Shown here piece by piece: positions 29,755 to 40,228 of a stretch of 64,000 nt of DNA. This stretch comes from Candidula unifasciata. Lineage: Eukaryota; Mollusca; Gastropoda; Stylommatophora; Geomitridae. Numbering within the stretch: the first letter of the stretch is position 1; the number at the start of each line of letters is the position of its first letter. Location of the stretch: contig CAJHNH020004602.1 in assembly GCA_905116865.2 (NCBI GenBank), positions 1,165,378-1,229,377 on the forward strand. Reading direction: 5' to 3'. The notes under the pieces were generated by a model that worked only from the letters and a program-made list of their open reading frames with translations, had not been told where the DNA came from and made no database searches. The translations under genes were made by a program, and so were the position numbers.

Positions 29755-32700
29755 GTAGGTTAATTAAACTGAGTCTGCTGTCACTTTTTCTGTTCATAGA
29801 TAGTGTCTTGTGAGTAAAGCAAAGGATGATTTGGAGAATATCATTTTATGGTATCTCAGCGCTTTAAAAAATCAGCAAACCATAACAGTGAACCAGCCAC
29901 CCTCTAAAGTGGTGAGAGTCAATTCAGGGTGAGTATCAAAAGCAGGTAACCCGTGTTTAAATATTGGCAAATCAAGTCTGCACAACCGAAAACTGAAACC
30001 TCAGAAGTCCAGAAGTTTACTGATCGTGATGGCAACCTTATTCACGGTGGCAGGTCTAATAGGCAAGTTCAAGGTAAGGTGCCTGCATTTCATGTTGGCC
30101 TCGATGCTCCTCCAGTTTCTGCTTATGATGTAGGCTTGAGTGCAGTTAAAGCCATGGAGATGAAAATAAAAAAAGCCATGAGGAAATGGCTAGGAGTCCC
30201 ATTATTATTGTCGGAAATGGCATTATACTGGCAAAAGGTGAAGCTCAGGCTTCCTTTCAAGGCTGTTGCAGAAGAATTCAAAGTTGGCAAAGCCAGTCTT
30301 GTGGTCTCAAGGCCGGTCTCATGCTGCATGAGTCTCCAGACCCTTAAGTCCACAAAATCTAGCCCACGCTTAAGAAAGTGGAAGGTTGACAACACCATCA
30401 GCTTGGTCTCAGGTGCGCTGAGAATGAAGGAAGTAATGGGTTTCACACAGATAAACTAGCTCAGCTTTGGGCATAATAAGGTCAAATGGTAGTCTAAGGC
30501 AATTGGTCAAGGAATGAAGAGACATGATAGTGTCAGAAATCAGGGACTCGAAGGATGACAGGCAAGTCCAAAAGGCGCAGCAAGGCCGATGGACAGGATG
30601 AGAGGCAACCCTTCAGAAGTTCTTAACCTGGACTGATGTATAGCACATGGCTCCACTACATTTGAACTTCCTTATCAGGTCTCTGTACAATGTCCTGCTA
30701 AATGCTGCAATCCCAGCCAGGTTGAATACAACTGAAGTCACATCATGCCCACAGTGGAGTGAAACAGACACTGGATCATGTTCTGTCCATGTGCAAGAAG
30801 ACATTATGCCAAGGTTTACTTAGAGGCACAATAAGGTCCTCACTGAATTGGCCACTATTTAAAAAAGGCTAGAATGAAGGCCAACAGACAAACCAGTGCA
30901 AAAGGGCAACCCATGTATTTCCTTAAGCAGGGCAAACAAACAAACAGTAATGTAAACTACATTGTAATTATCCCTCCTGTCTTTTGACTGCCAGTTAGGA
31001 AGGGCTAAGATAGCTACTCTAATGTATTTCAAAAGACTCAATTGAAACCAGATATTGTACTTCAATCCCTGATTGCTCGTCAGATGATTCTTATGAAGTT
31101 GACCATCCTACATGAATTCAGGATTGAAATGCAGCACATATACAGAATGGAGAAGTACAGTGACCTGCTCTCCACTATGAGTTTCCAAACCGGTATACGG
31201 TGCACTAAAGCTGCTAGGGATATGTGGTCAAGCAAGAGCATGAGCACTGAAGCAGTTGGATGGTTCAGCAGAGAAAGCCCCATACTAGTTATGGAACATG
31301 CACCACGATGTGTCAGGGTGATCTCAGCAGACCTGCGCATGTCTCATCCAACAGAACACCAAGCAGATGATACTCTCTCAGTCCAAATCAACAAACAATG
31401 TACAACTTCTTGATTAACTCTTTCAGGACCACATTTTTTTAATGGTTAGGAAGCTTTAATTTTGAGCAGAATTTTTTTTAAAAATACTGCAACATGAGGG
31501 AGTCGCCGTGGCCGAACGGCTAGACACTTGTTGCGGATCGGAAGGTCGTGAGTCCGCTCCCTGGTGGAGCTGGACTTTTTTTCTAAAATGACCTTGGCTC
31601 CCAGATCGACCCAGCCTTGAGTGGGTACTGGGTGCAGTCCCGGGAAAAGTAAAGGCAGTCGGCGTGATGCTGACCACATCACCCATCTTGTGCTGATTGG
31701 TCTATAAAAATATAGGATCTGGCCCTATATGCCCTATACGCCTAAAGGCATGGAAAAGGGTCCTTTACTTTTTTTTTTTACCTACTGCAACATGATAAAG
31801 CTAAAACCTTCTTGATGAAAAAGTATTAACTGTATAGGGACATATAATATATTAAATTAAAGATAAATGAGTGTAGAATAAATCTAAACTATTTGTTATC
31901 ATTGCAACAAAATATTATTAAAATCACACAACATTCAAGGATGTGAGACACATATGAGGATTATTTACACACAAAATGTTGTGCTTACCTGACTTTTCAG
32001 TTGTTCAGCGACACTGCTATCCAATTCTAAGAATTCACATGCCTTCTCTGTTCAGTTATGTATCAGCTAGTCTTTATTTGAAACAGTTTATTTAAATACA
32101 TTAGAAGTTATGACTATTTTTGTATGACATGTCAGATTTCACAACCGCCAAAATGTGGAAAACAGCTGATTGAAACAGAGGTGATCCGATTGAAATATTT
32201 TTTACGGCGTCATCGTAACGTATATTATCGCCAATAGGTTTGTCACTTGCATTATCAGTCATAATATCAAGACTGTTGTCACTTTCTGGCTGAGATTGGT
32301 AAATGACAGTTCACTCTGAACAGTTCTAGACCTTTTTTCTTATCGTTTTGTCTGGAAAAATCACATACAAATTCTATCACATGTAGTGAATCTAAAACAA
32401 ATCAGAAAGTGATGCCAACTTCAAAAACAAAAACAAAAAACTTCGTTTAGCTAATTCTAGTTTTTCAAAACATGTTTATACAATTTGCTTTCCCAGCAAA
32501 TGAAACAATATTAGAATGTCTCTGTGAAGTGCCACTTTAATAGAGAATAGTCCAAACAGGATAGATTCAAAAGCAACTTAAGTGGCAACCGGTCTGCAAA
32601 GAGTTAATAGTGTTTACTGGCCATGGTTTATTTATACTCTTCTCCAAGATGTTAGAAAATAAATGCACTGACAAAAATCTTTTAAATATTACAGTGAACA

Positions 32701-34675
32701 TTTATTGAAATATAGAAAATGTATTTCTGTAGAGACAGGAGGTGGTGGATCCAGTCATAAAGAAGTCACACGATTAAGAAAACAAAATCAGACGCTGCAT
32801 GAAGAAAATAACTTTCTCAAGCTAAAAATTGACATACTCCTGGACATGGTAAGAAACTACTTTAATAATGACTAGTGTCATGTTCCTATTTGGTCTCTTC
32901 TTGTCATTACTGTTCTCTGATTATATACAAGTGAAGCTAGTATGGGGAGACAACTAATTTCTAATCGTATGCTAGTGAAGCTAATATGGAGAGACAACTA
33001 CTTTATGATCCTGTACAACAAAGGCTAGTATAGGAAGACTACTCTTTGATCATGTACAAGTGACTCTAATATGAGACACCTACTCTCTGATGGTGTACAA
33101 GTGAAGCAAGTATGGGGAGGTGACCACTGTCTGATGTTTTCTAGTGAAGCTAGCATTTGGAAGGGGGTGTGCGAACCAGTAATTTACATGTAAACCAGCT
33201 CTCTCCTCTTGCACTTAGAATGATTTGGGAGGGGGGGCATGTGAGCGAACCAGTAGTTTACAAGTAAACTAGCTTCCTTCTTTTGCACCTATCATAGTTG
33301 GTGTAGAGATTTTCATCCCGACGTTGTATTTGTCTACTATCTCCACAGAGACTGTGATGTAGATCTTCCACTTTCCTTTTTGCAAGCTTATAAATCTGCA
33401 GGTTGTGCCAGACCAGCACTGGATCTTTACATCTATGGAGGTGCATTTCACATCATGGCCAAAAACAGAGATGGGCTATCATGAAACATAACAAATCATG
33501 GAGCATTGGCCAGATTGGGGATGAGCTATCATGAAACATAACAAATCATGGAGCATTGGCCAGATTAGGGATGGGCTGTCATGAAACATAACAGATCATG
33601 GAGCATTGGCCAGATTAGGGATGAGCTATCATGAAACATAACAAATCATGGAGCATTGGCCAGATTAGGGATGGGCTATCATGAAACAACAAATCATGGA
33701 GCAGTGGCCAAATTAGGGATGGGCTGATCATGAAACATAACAAATCATGTAGCATCATGTAGCAAAAGGAACAAGCTGGTCATAAAAAGAAGTGTTCAGG
33801 TCCTGTGCTTTCAGGGACCCAAACCTATGAAATTGTTTTAAACTGATTTTGGCTTCTAGGTTGATCCAGCCTAACATGAGTGCCAAGTAATGTCTTGGGA
33901 AGTCTTTTTCTTCAGCGATCTCTGGTCATGAGCTTAATCCACTGTGGGCCATAAACTGGGATGTCATACCAAGGTCTCTTAGATTTTCCCAAAGCTTAGT
34001 TCTAAGGTCTGCTGGTGTGGCCACATGTTGCTTCACAGCTCTGCCAAGAGAGGACAGCTTGCAAGACATGTTCTGGAGTCTGTTCACCATGAGGACGCTG
34101 GTAGAGAGCTATCTGGCTCATACCTAATTTATTTAAGTGTTTGTTGAGTCTACAGTCTCCAGTGTGTAAGCGAAAAACTGTATCGGTCTGTTCTGTTCAG
34201 ATGTTTAAAGAGTCTTGGGAAGTAAAGGCAGCCAGCATCATGTTTACTACATCACCCTTTGAGGGCTTAGTGGTCTAAAATAAATGAATGAAAGGGTTGT
34301 TTCCTTAAATTTTTTTTTTTTAAATGTTTACAGTCGAGTCTGGATAAGTAGAAGTCGCAGGAACCTAAGAAAACTCTTCTACTTATCAGGATTTCTACTT
34401 ATCCAGACAGCACACACAATAGAGAAAATTGCTGGGACTAAGCTGGTCATGTCAACTTAACTGAAATTCGATATCTGAGTTTGACTTAAGTGGACTCGAC
34501 TGTACCATGTTAGGAGACAATTTTAAATGAATGTATGGTGATCAGTTTTATACACAATAAGTTTAATGGTGTGGTTTGATTTCTTCAGCTTGCTGAACAG
34601 TCTGCAGTTTCCCACTTCCATGAGAATGAGGTCAGACAATTACGAGAAGCCAAGCTAGGAACAAAGAAAAGATAG
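29568..34675 (+). CDS. CBY1: CBY1 (Chibby), complete gene of 3 coding exons
   Basis: Chibby antagonises beta-catenin in the nucleus, shuttles with 14-3-3, and helps assemble the distal appendage/ciliary base. Coding exons 29568-29754, 32733-32848 and 34589-34675 total 390 nt: 129 residues plus TAG, against 126 in human. The N-terminus keeps FSPKKTPPRR then SLSNLHL and FENGLWITG. Exons 2 and 3 encode the C-terminal leucine heptad coiled coil (EVTRLRKQNQ, LKLKIDILLDML) and a KKR terminus. RRAQS, ending at residue 22, occupies the place of the Akt/14-3-3 serine (S20) in human. All junctions are GT/AG and in phase. A TTTCAG acceptor ten bases before the ATG implies an upstream non-coding exon. 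Introns of 2.98 and 1.74 kb are full of repeats. Confidence 0.97.
29850..31412 (+). pseudogene. Decayed non-LTR element, possibly with restriction-like endonuclease
   Basis: The plus frame at 29953 encodes AMEMKIKKAMRKWLGVPLLL and LKLPFKAVAEEFKVGKASL-like sequence. After many stops, 31042 on encodes LKPDIVLQSLIARQMILMKL and a YRMEKYSDL motif, the layout of a RPD..ELT endonuclease-like C-terminus seen in some site-selective LINEs; the expected acidic E has become K (LMKLTI). Fills CBY1 intron 1. Confidence 0.65.
31414..32607. mobile_element. TTAA-flanked (piggyBac-like) non-autonomous element
   Basis: Starts TTAACTCTTTCAGGACCAC and ends CCGGTCTGCAAAGAGTTAA: TTAA duplication plus imperfect CTCTTT(G)CAG.ACC inverted ends. 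No transposase; carries a SINE-C insertion. In CBY1 intron 1. Confidence 0.6.
31498..31782 (+). mobile_element. SINE-C full-length copy with 13-bp target duplication
   Basis: tRNA-like head GTCGCCGTGGCCGAACGGCT (A box) and AAGGTCGTGAGTCCGCTCC (B-box region), then a conserved body CCTTGGCTCCCAGATCGACC and AAAGTAAAGGCAGTCGGCGT, and a CTTTAC plus T-run end. TACTGCAACATGA flanks both sides (31485-31497 and 31783-31795). Confidence 0.92.
32733..32848 (+). CDS. CBY1: CBY1 coding exon 2 (coiled coil)
   Basis: Residues 63-101: a short TGGGGSS linker, then the heptad region EVTRLRKQNQTLHEENNFLK and LKIDILLDM. Acceptor TTTCTGTAG, donor GTAAGA. Confidence 0.96.
32920..33155. repeat. Degenerate tandem array, unit about 45-50 bp
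   Basis: Repeated GTACAAGTGAAGCTAGTATG / GGGAGACAACTA / CTGATG blocks, about five diverged copies, in CBY1 intron 2 starting about 70 bp after exon 2. Confidence 0.85.
33158..33296. repeat. Two-copy tandem duplication, about 70 bp
   Basis: GCGAACCAGTAATTTACATG...TCTTGCACTTA and GCGAACCAGTAGTTTACAAG...TTTTGCACCTA. Confidence 0.85.
33471..33755. repeat. 50-bp tandem repeat, about 5.7 copies
   Basis: Unit GATGGGCTATCATGAAACAT AACAAATCATGGAGCATTGG CCAGATTAGG; the units are at least 90 percent identical, the fifth has lost two bases. Confidence 0.97.
33830..34310 (+). mobile_element. SINE-C fragment split by a LINE insertion
   Basis: TTGGCTTCTAGGTTGATCCAG...GTGCCAAGTAAT (to 33891) and AAAGGCAGCCAGCATCATGT (from 34224) are adjoining parts of a SINE-C body, separated by the insertion at 33904-34211. 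Confidence 0.85.
33904..34211 (-). mobile_element. 5'-truncated LINE 3' end, 12-bp target duplication
   Basis: On the minus strand it encodes a diverged HCHC block (TPEHVLQ) and ends GAGATCGCTGAAGAAAAAG. GTCTTGGGAAGT is duplicated at 33892-33903 and 34212-34223, which is the SINE-C target sequence. Confidence 0.85.
34331..34502. mobile_element. Pogo-like MITE, 172 bp
   Basis: CAGTCGAGTCTGGATAAGT at the left and ACTTAAGTGGACTCGACTG at the right are inverted ends flanked by TA on both sides. An inner TTCTACTTATC repeat pairs with GATAAGTAGAA. 86 bp before CBY1 exon 3. Confidence 0.85.
34589..34675 (+). CDS. CBY1: CBY1 coding exon 3 (stop)
   Basis: Residues 102-129, LAEQSAVSHFHENEVRQL to GTKKR, then TAG. 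It completes the coiled coil and ends in a basic motif where human CBY1 has its nuclear-localisation lysines. Acceptor TTCTTCAG. Confidence 0.95.
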   Translation, partial: LAEQSAVSHFHENEVRQLREAKLGTKKR

Positions 34676-34951
34676 TCACATTGGATGCCTTACATATTTT
34701 ATGTGCAGTAAGTAGTCTTGTGTGACCATCACCGCTTCATTGGTGTTCCTAATGCAGTGAGCATATGAGGTCTGCAGAAGTATGTTAGGATGTATATTGA
34801 ATGAATGATCGAACAAACTTCACTTTCGAAGGCTCACAAATTGAGCACACAGGATCTCACACTCGGCCCTTTCAAACACTCATCTTTTATACTGCAGTTG
34901 CAAATTACTTGTAAAGCATGTTATGTTCATATTATAATATATTAATATCAA

Positions 34952-35188
34952 TGTCGGCTCTGTGGCTAAGTCAATGCGAACGCTTCGTAATGCCGGGATA
35001 CCGGGTTCGATCCCAGCTGCGGGCCATGCGCCTTGTGTTGGTTTCGACAGTGGTATCAAGAAAGCCGACCGTCCGGAAAGCAATGTCAAACTACTGGACG
35101 TAAATTTGCCTAGAAAAACCAGACAACAGCCAGGGGCTGTTGGGGTTGGTTCTGCAACGTCCTGTAAAGGATATGCAACTAACCACTA
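34952..35188 (+). mobile_element. SINE-D copy 1 (tRNA-derived)
   Basis: TCGGCTCTGTGGCTAAGTCA (A box) and GATACCGGGTTCGATCCCAG (a perfect B box), then a body ending CCTGTAAAGGATATGCAACT. The B box suggests that Pol III promoter function may survive. Confidence 0.9.
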
Positions 35189-35332
35189 ATATGAATATCA
35201 AGTATGGATAAAGCATGGATCAATAATTGTTGTTGGTTTATGTCAGAAATTGCAATTTCCTTCATGAGTTCTATGTATCTTTTTGTTAACAAACTCCAGC
35301 CCAATGTATAGAGATAACAGAATGTTTTAAAA

Positions 35333-35518
35333 AAGGCCAACACACATAGTAACCACGTCACAGATGGCCAACACACACACAGTAACCACATCACAGATGG
35401 CCAAAACACACCGTAACCACGTCACAGATGGCCAACACACACAAGAACCACGTCACAGATGGCCAGCACACAGTAACCACATCACAGATGGCCAGAACAC
35501 ACAGTAACCATTTATTGT
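35333..35518. repeat. 31-bp tandem repeat, about 6 copies
   Basis: Unit GTAACCACGTCACAGATGGC plus CAACACACA with C/T and length variation. Just downstream of CBY1. Confidence 0.95.
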
Positions 35519-35659
35519 CTTTATCTCTTCCCACACACACATCTCTGCATTCTGTATGTTCTTTTATTGTCATTCTTTAATGACCTCTGCATAATGTAGA
35601 TGCTGTATTATTGCTATGTAAATGTTGCAGTGATTTAAATAATTGTTATTGGATATGCC

Positions 35660-35738
35660 ACTTCCCGTGTTGGTTCCAGGGGCCCATTTTTGGGGTCACT
35701 GACATTGGGTGGGTGGGTGGGGGGGGGTGTAGACCCAC

Positions 35739-35792
<54 letters not shown>

Positions 35793-36018
35793 CTGTCATG
35801 TCATAGAAGTCGGCTTATTTAAAGGTGTTTCCTTTGAAATCAGAGTAAATCTGCTTGAGATGCAAGGAATCAAGTCTGCTAGATAAACAAACAAAAACAA
35901 GATCTGTAAAATGGATGTGCCTGCAAATATGAAATTCTGGGACAGGACCAAAGTCCAGAAATGGACGAATAACCAGAATTTTCCACCAGAGTTTACAGCC
36001 GGTGAACTCAGAGAAAGA
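35660..36018 (+). mobile_element. SINE-A copy with a 51-nt C run
   Basis: GTTGGTTCCAGGGGCCCATTT start, then G-rich and GACCCACTC followed by 51 C (35740-35790), then GTCATGTCATAGAAGTCGGC, GATCTGTAAAATGGATGTGC and TTTACAGCCGGTGAACTC. The C run occupies the place of the short CCTCCCC of other copies. Confidence 0.85.
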
Positions 36019-36149
36019 AGGACACACCGGTCTGTAATTACAAAATTTTGTGAGTGAAGAAGAGATGCAAGCCTACTCAGTCATTAAACAAAAAGGATTG
36101 TTAGAAATAAAGAGATTGGCTCAGTTTAAGGTAGGTTTCAAAAGTGCTG

Positions 36150-36485
36150 ATAGAGGACTGTGATCTTCAACTGGTGGTCCGTGGGCTAGAGAGAAGTCAA
36201 GGTGGGCTGCCAAAAATGTCTTGATAATCATCAAATAACGGGGTAGAATAAGTAGTTTTTATCATCCAGGATTGCAGTCTATATGATTAATGCATTGAGG
36301 GCAAGGAATGCAAGATGCTGCACCAGCTGAAACTTGTAATCATGTGACATTGGGGTTCACACTCAAACTGCTGTCTACATGTTTGTTTCTTTCTGTGATT
36401 GACTGACTGTGAGGTGGGTGGCAAAAGTTTCCCCTTGTTTTGGTGGGCCGCGGTGTAAAAAGGTCGGAGAACAGTGATCTAGAAT
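36150..36485. mobile_element. hAT-like MITE
   Basis: Left CTGTGATCTTCAACTGGTGGTCCGTGGGC pairs, inverted, with right GGTGGGCCGCGGTGTAAAAAGGTCGGAGAACAGTGATC. The same body recurs at 43820-44105. Confidence 0.65.
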
Positions 36486-36634
36486 ATATTTCCTGGTACG
36501 GCTTCACAAAATATTAGGCCTATGTGTCAGTTGGTGTTTGTGTAGAGATAAATATGCCATTATTTAAGTAGGGAAACAACAAAATAAGTGATTATTTTTA
36601 TTTTTACATTGGAGTTTCACATGTACATAATGAC

Positions 36635-36848
36635 GCGCGCATGTAGATCCGAAGGTCCTGGGTTCAAATCCACATGGAACCTTTTTTTTTTTTTAAAGAC
36701 ATGACCTTGGCTCCCAGGTAGATCCGGCCTTATATTTGTACTAGGTAAAGTCCTCGGAAGTAAAGGTTTGCGTGATGTTGCCTACGACTGGTATTTAGAA
36801 ATATGAATCTAGCCTCATACGCCCAATGCGTGTAAAAGGGACCTTTTA
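36635..36848 (+). mobile_element. SINE-C copy
   Basis: GATCCGAAGGTCCTGGGTTC (B box), a T run, then CATGACCTTGGCTCCCAGGT and an AAAAGGGACCTTTTATT end. The A box is lost. Confidence 0.8.
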
Positions 36849-37009
36849 TTACACAATTATCAGCACCAATCTTGACTGTTGTGCTTTCGAGAATATTATG
36901 ACCTGGACCCCAGTGTTAGTCAGCATGTTTGCTAACCACTATGGTGCCTTGCAAAATGTACTCCAGTTTAATCTCAGCAAGATATTCTTTGGACATCTGT
37001 CAGCAAACC

Positions 37010-37032
37010 TGCCCCCCCCCCCCCCCCCCTCT
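37010..37032. repeat. C homopolymer
   Basis: About 20 C followed by TCTCTTCCACTGTGGG, possibly a SINE-A residue. Confidence 0.85.
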
Positions 37033-37424
37033 CTTCCACTGTGGGTGTAAAAGAAAGGGTTCCTCCTCCTACAAAACTTTGGTGTGATGAATCAAGTATG
37101 TTTATGCCAGGTTTCTTCTGCCTAGCAAATTTTGCTTGCCCTCATTCGTTAGGTAAAAAGGAGTAACAGAGAAATCTGAATATAAACTATTCATCATCTG
37201 TGTATTTTTGCACTAAATTTCAGATTGAAAATGTATTTGTACACTCTTATGTATATTTTCCTAATATATATGGCGATTGTTTCCTCAGATTTTGCGATTT
37301 AACATTTCCACGTGAGATCTTGTTTTAACCCAAGCTTCTTGTATTTTCCTTTTTTGCCACAATGTACTTTGAGGAAGGACCCACGGTTACCTGTTGTTCA
37401 TATTCCCATTGTGAGAGAGGAATA

Positions 37425-37490
37425 TTTTAAAAACTGATGTGGGTTCCAAGGTCAACCCATTCTAATATGGCTACCAGGAAATGTTCTGTA
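37425..37490 (+). mobile_element. SINE-C scrap
   Basis: GGGTTCCAAGGTCAACCCATT, matching the SINE-C body, truncated on both sides. Confidence 0.45.
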
Positions 37491-37589
37491 TAGATGGTCA
37501 ACATATTGCCCCCATCACACACAGTGCAGAATATGGAACAGTACCAGACACTCAGCACCACTCAAGGTGGGAATAGGCACTTGTACTTC

Positions 37590-37805
37590 ATCATCTGCAT
37601 TAAAAGAGAGATTGGCACTTTGTTTTGCAGTTTACAGCTTGGCTGTGGTATCTGCCCCTTTCAATTTAACAAATCTGATTTAAACAAACCCTTAATTTGT
37701 AATCTTTCACAACATGTTTAATAAAGAGAATTGAGTCTATTCTCACCCTCCTCTTCCCCCCCCCCCCCTCCTTAACTGGGCCCTGGAACTCATACAGGGA
37801 ACCTG
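37590..37805 (-). mobile_element. SINE-B copy with C run
   Basis: TTTACAGCTTGGCTGTGGTAT, TTTCACAACATGTTTAATAAAG, GAGTCTATTCTCACCCTCC and a C run, then GGGCCCTGGAACTCATACAGG. It shares the SINE-A head. Confidence 0.65.
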
Positions 37806-38854
37806 TACTTTGTTTTAAGAACATAAACAAACATGTGGTTCAAATATGTTCACATATGAGACCAGTTGTATGTATGTCTCAAACTTAATGTAATTTAGAC
37901 ACAAAATGTAATTTTTATTAAACATAATTATGCTTAGAAAAAGCGAGCAATTATGTTTGTGATTTATTACAGTTTGTCTTTCATTTGTTATGTTGCATAC
38001 TTTTGATTGCATTAAAAAAAAAAGTTATAAAATGATGGGCTGACATAAGGTTGGTAATTTGTGTGTTGTATTGTTTATCTACCTCCTAGGACATGCTTCA
38101 CGAACAAGAAAACTAACTTTACACCTTTCCCCATAAGGCGTACAGATACATTTATATGCATTGTGACTCTTGTTGTCATCATCATCCTCAACTTTGCTGT
38201 TAAGCCTCAGAGAGTAACAGATTGCAGTCTATGGTCGATGGGTAGCACTGGCTAAAGTCGTTCCTTGCATACGCAGAATGTCTTTTCATCAGTTCATCTT
38301 CTTTCTGTGTGCTTTCTCATCATATCCTTTTAGTTGTAGCCCCTATGTTGGTAGCTGTGGTGGCGGCATTATAACGAGATGATCAGACTAGTTGATCTGC
38401 TTCTCACTGAATTTGGTACAAGGTGTTGTACCCACAGTCTATCTGATAGTATCATTTCTCACTAAGCAATGGATGGTTGAGTTAGCACCCAGGGGATGCC
38501 ACGAGGGCATTTCAGGGGTTTTGCGGCAGTAATCAAACATTTTTTAAGGTCAACTTGAGAAAGCGATTACAGCAGTTTGAAACAGAAATCCCGTGAAGGA
38601 AGCCAAGAAGAGTTCTGGATGCATGTGTATTCAGAAGACAATGCTATTGGCAAGGCTGGAGTGAATTCTCTATGTACACTTACATAAAAAACATATACAG
38701 GAGCAAACTTTCCAAGTCAAGTGATTTGAGGGTAAAACTCAATGAACTTCCCATATACATAAAGGAAATAATGAAAAATTCATCCACTTTTATTTATCGC
38801 ATTAAAGACAATGAACATTAAATGTGCACTGTTGTTTCTTCTCTCCCTATGTAT
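37806..38854. other. No gene recognised
   Basis: AT-rich intergenic DNA between the CBY1 and TOP3A 3' ends. No motif recognised. Confidence 0.5.
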
Positions 38855-38940
38855 TCCTGGGTAGGCAAAAAAAAATTTTTTTTTACCTGACAAGGTTACC
38901 GCGACGGAAAAAAAAAGCTTGAGAACCGCTGGTTTAGATG
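38855..38940. mobile_element. hAT-like end
   Basis: A- and T-runs followed by CTTGAGAACCGCTGGTTTAG, a typical hAT 3' terminus; the other end was not found. Confidence 0.45.
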
Positions 38941-39731
38941 AATAGTTTGCCTCTCTGTTACCAGGGTCGCAAAGAACAGTAAAAACTTAGTGCCAACAGT
39001 GTCGTAATGTGAATAACCATATGGGTTTTAATTACCCACCTGGGGAGGGGGCATAAAAGATGGCTAATTAGGGATTTGCTGCAATCAGATAAAATGTGTT
39101 GGGTGAAGCGGTGCAGATAAGGCAGCCTAGCTGTAAACCACAACATAAGATATCAACCTACCTTTTAGGGGCACATGCAGAAGGAGAAAAAAGAAAAGAT
39201 GTCTAAGGATGGCTGATAGCTACCACATGCCTTAAACGAGTGTAGCTGCAACACGCAACCAATCATAAAGAGGTCTAACAAGGTCCTGGAAGGAAGTCGA
39301 TTCAGTTCATTAGTAAAAGACAGAGAGAAAGTGATGACACGAAGGTCTCCATGTCTACTCTCACGGGTAAGGCAGAGGAGAAGCAACATGGGAATGTTAT
39401 GTTTGTACTAGTACTTCCTTTTCTTCCCTGTCTCCATCTTCAAACTATAGAGCAGCTGGAGTGTTCCCAGAACCTAGGCCAATGAAGTACAATACAAGAA
39501 TAACACCAGTCAACTGACATCATGTTTATTTACTGTACACAGTTCACTCACAGACTCAATACATTTTACAGCTTACTCTAACTAAAAAAATCAATTCAGC
39601 AACTATATTGCTGATTTAAATACAAACTGTCATTTCAAGCTCCTATCTTCTGCCTTGGGCATACAGCTCTGTGTATGAAGCAGCTGATTATTTCCTTATC
39701 ACCCTTGGGTGCTGGGGTATTTAGAACATGT

Positions 39732-39737
39732 TTTATT
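39732..39737 (-). promoter_or_regulatory. Candidate TOP3A polyadenylation signal
   Basis: AATAAA on the minus strand about 450 nt past the TOP3A stop. A second AATAAA is at 39525-39530. Position only; no transcript evidence. Confidence 0.35.
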
Positions 39738-39847
39738 TTAGCAGAAATACAGATATAAAGTCTTGATAGGCAAAAGCTTTCGATGAGCACTACAAAAGAC
39801 AACCACAGATACCAGTGGATGCATAAGTCTCTTTATATACTTTTCCA

Positions 39848-40105
39848 AGTGGGTTCCAGAGCTTTATAATAGTGTACAAAGTATAGATCTACTGTTCTCC
39901 CCCCCCCCCCCCCCCCCCAGTTGCATGTCATAGGAAGCAACAAATTAAGGTGTTTCCTTCAAAGGCGTATCTGCCTGATAGACAAAAACCAACAGTCTGC
40001 GTATAAATAAGCCATTTCTGTAAAATGAATGTGCACCTAAAACTCAAGTTTTGGATCAAGACCAAAGCCCAGGAGTGGACGAACCACCAGCTCACATATT
40101 CGCGG
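39848..40105 (+). mobile_element. SINE-A copy with C run, next to TOP3A stop
   Basis: GTGGGTTCCAGAGC, then a C run of about 20 (39899-39919), TTGCATGTCATAGGAAGC, CGTATCTGCCTGATAGAC and AGGAGTGGACGAACCACCAG. Antisense to TOP3A and probably inside its 3'UTR. Confidence 0.85.
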
Positions 40106-40184
40106 TATAACAGTATAATTTACTGCAGTTCTTTGATGAAAAAGTTTAAAATGTTATCACAGTTGCTGAAATCTCTCGCCACTT

Positions 40185-40228
40185 CTAGAACCTGTCTGAT
40201 CTCTCCGGGCATTTGTTCTTTCTGTGAC
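40185..40228 (-). CDS. TOP3A: TOP3A last coding exon (stop)
   Basis: Encodes GHRKNKCPERSDRF then TAG, completing CX2CX4HX4C. A SINE-A copy begins about 80 bp past the stop, so the 3'UTR probably runs through it; an AATAAA on the minus strand lies at 39732-39737. Confidence 0.92.

Noticed and set aside
30123..30446. Minus-strand 107-codon frame
   Set aside because: Antisense shadow of a decayed retroelement.
31498..31580. tRNA gene
   Set aside because: The A and B boxes belong to a SINE head. No complete cloverleaf, and the body and target duplication show retroposition. The same applies to 34952, 53717, 5137 and 13505.
33471..33755. CRISPR-like array
   Set aside because: Head-to-tail 50-bp units without spacers, in an animal intron.
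35611..35886. Polyproline frame
   Set aside because: It is the C run of a SINE-A copy.
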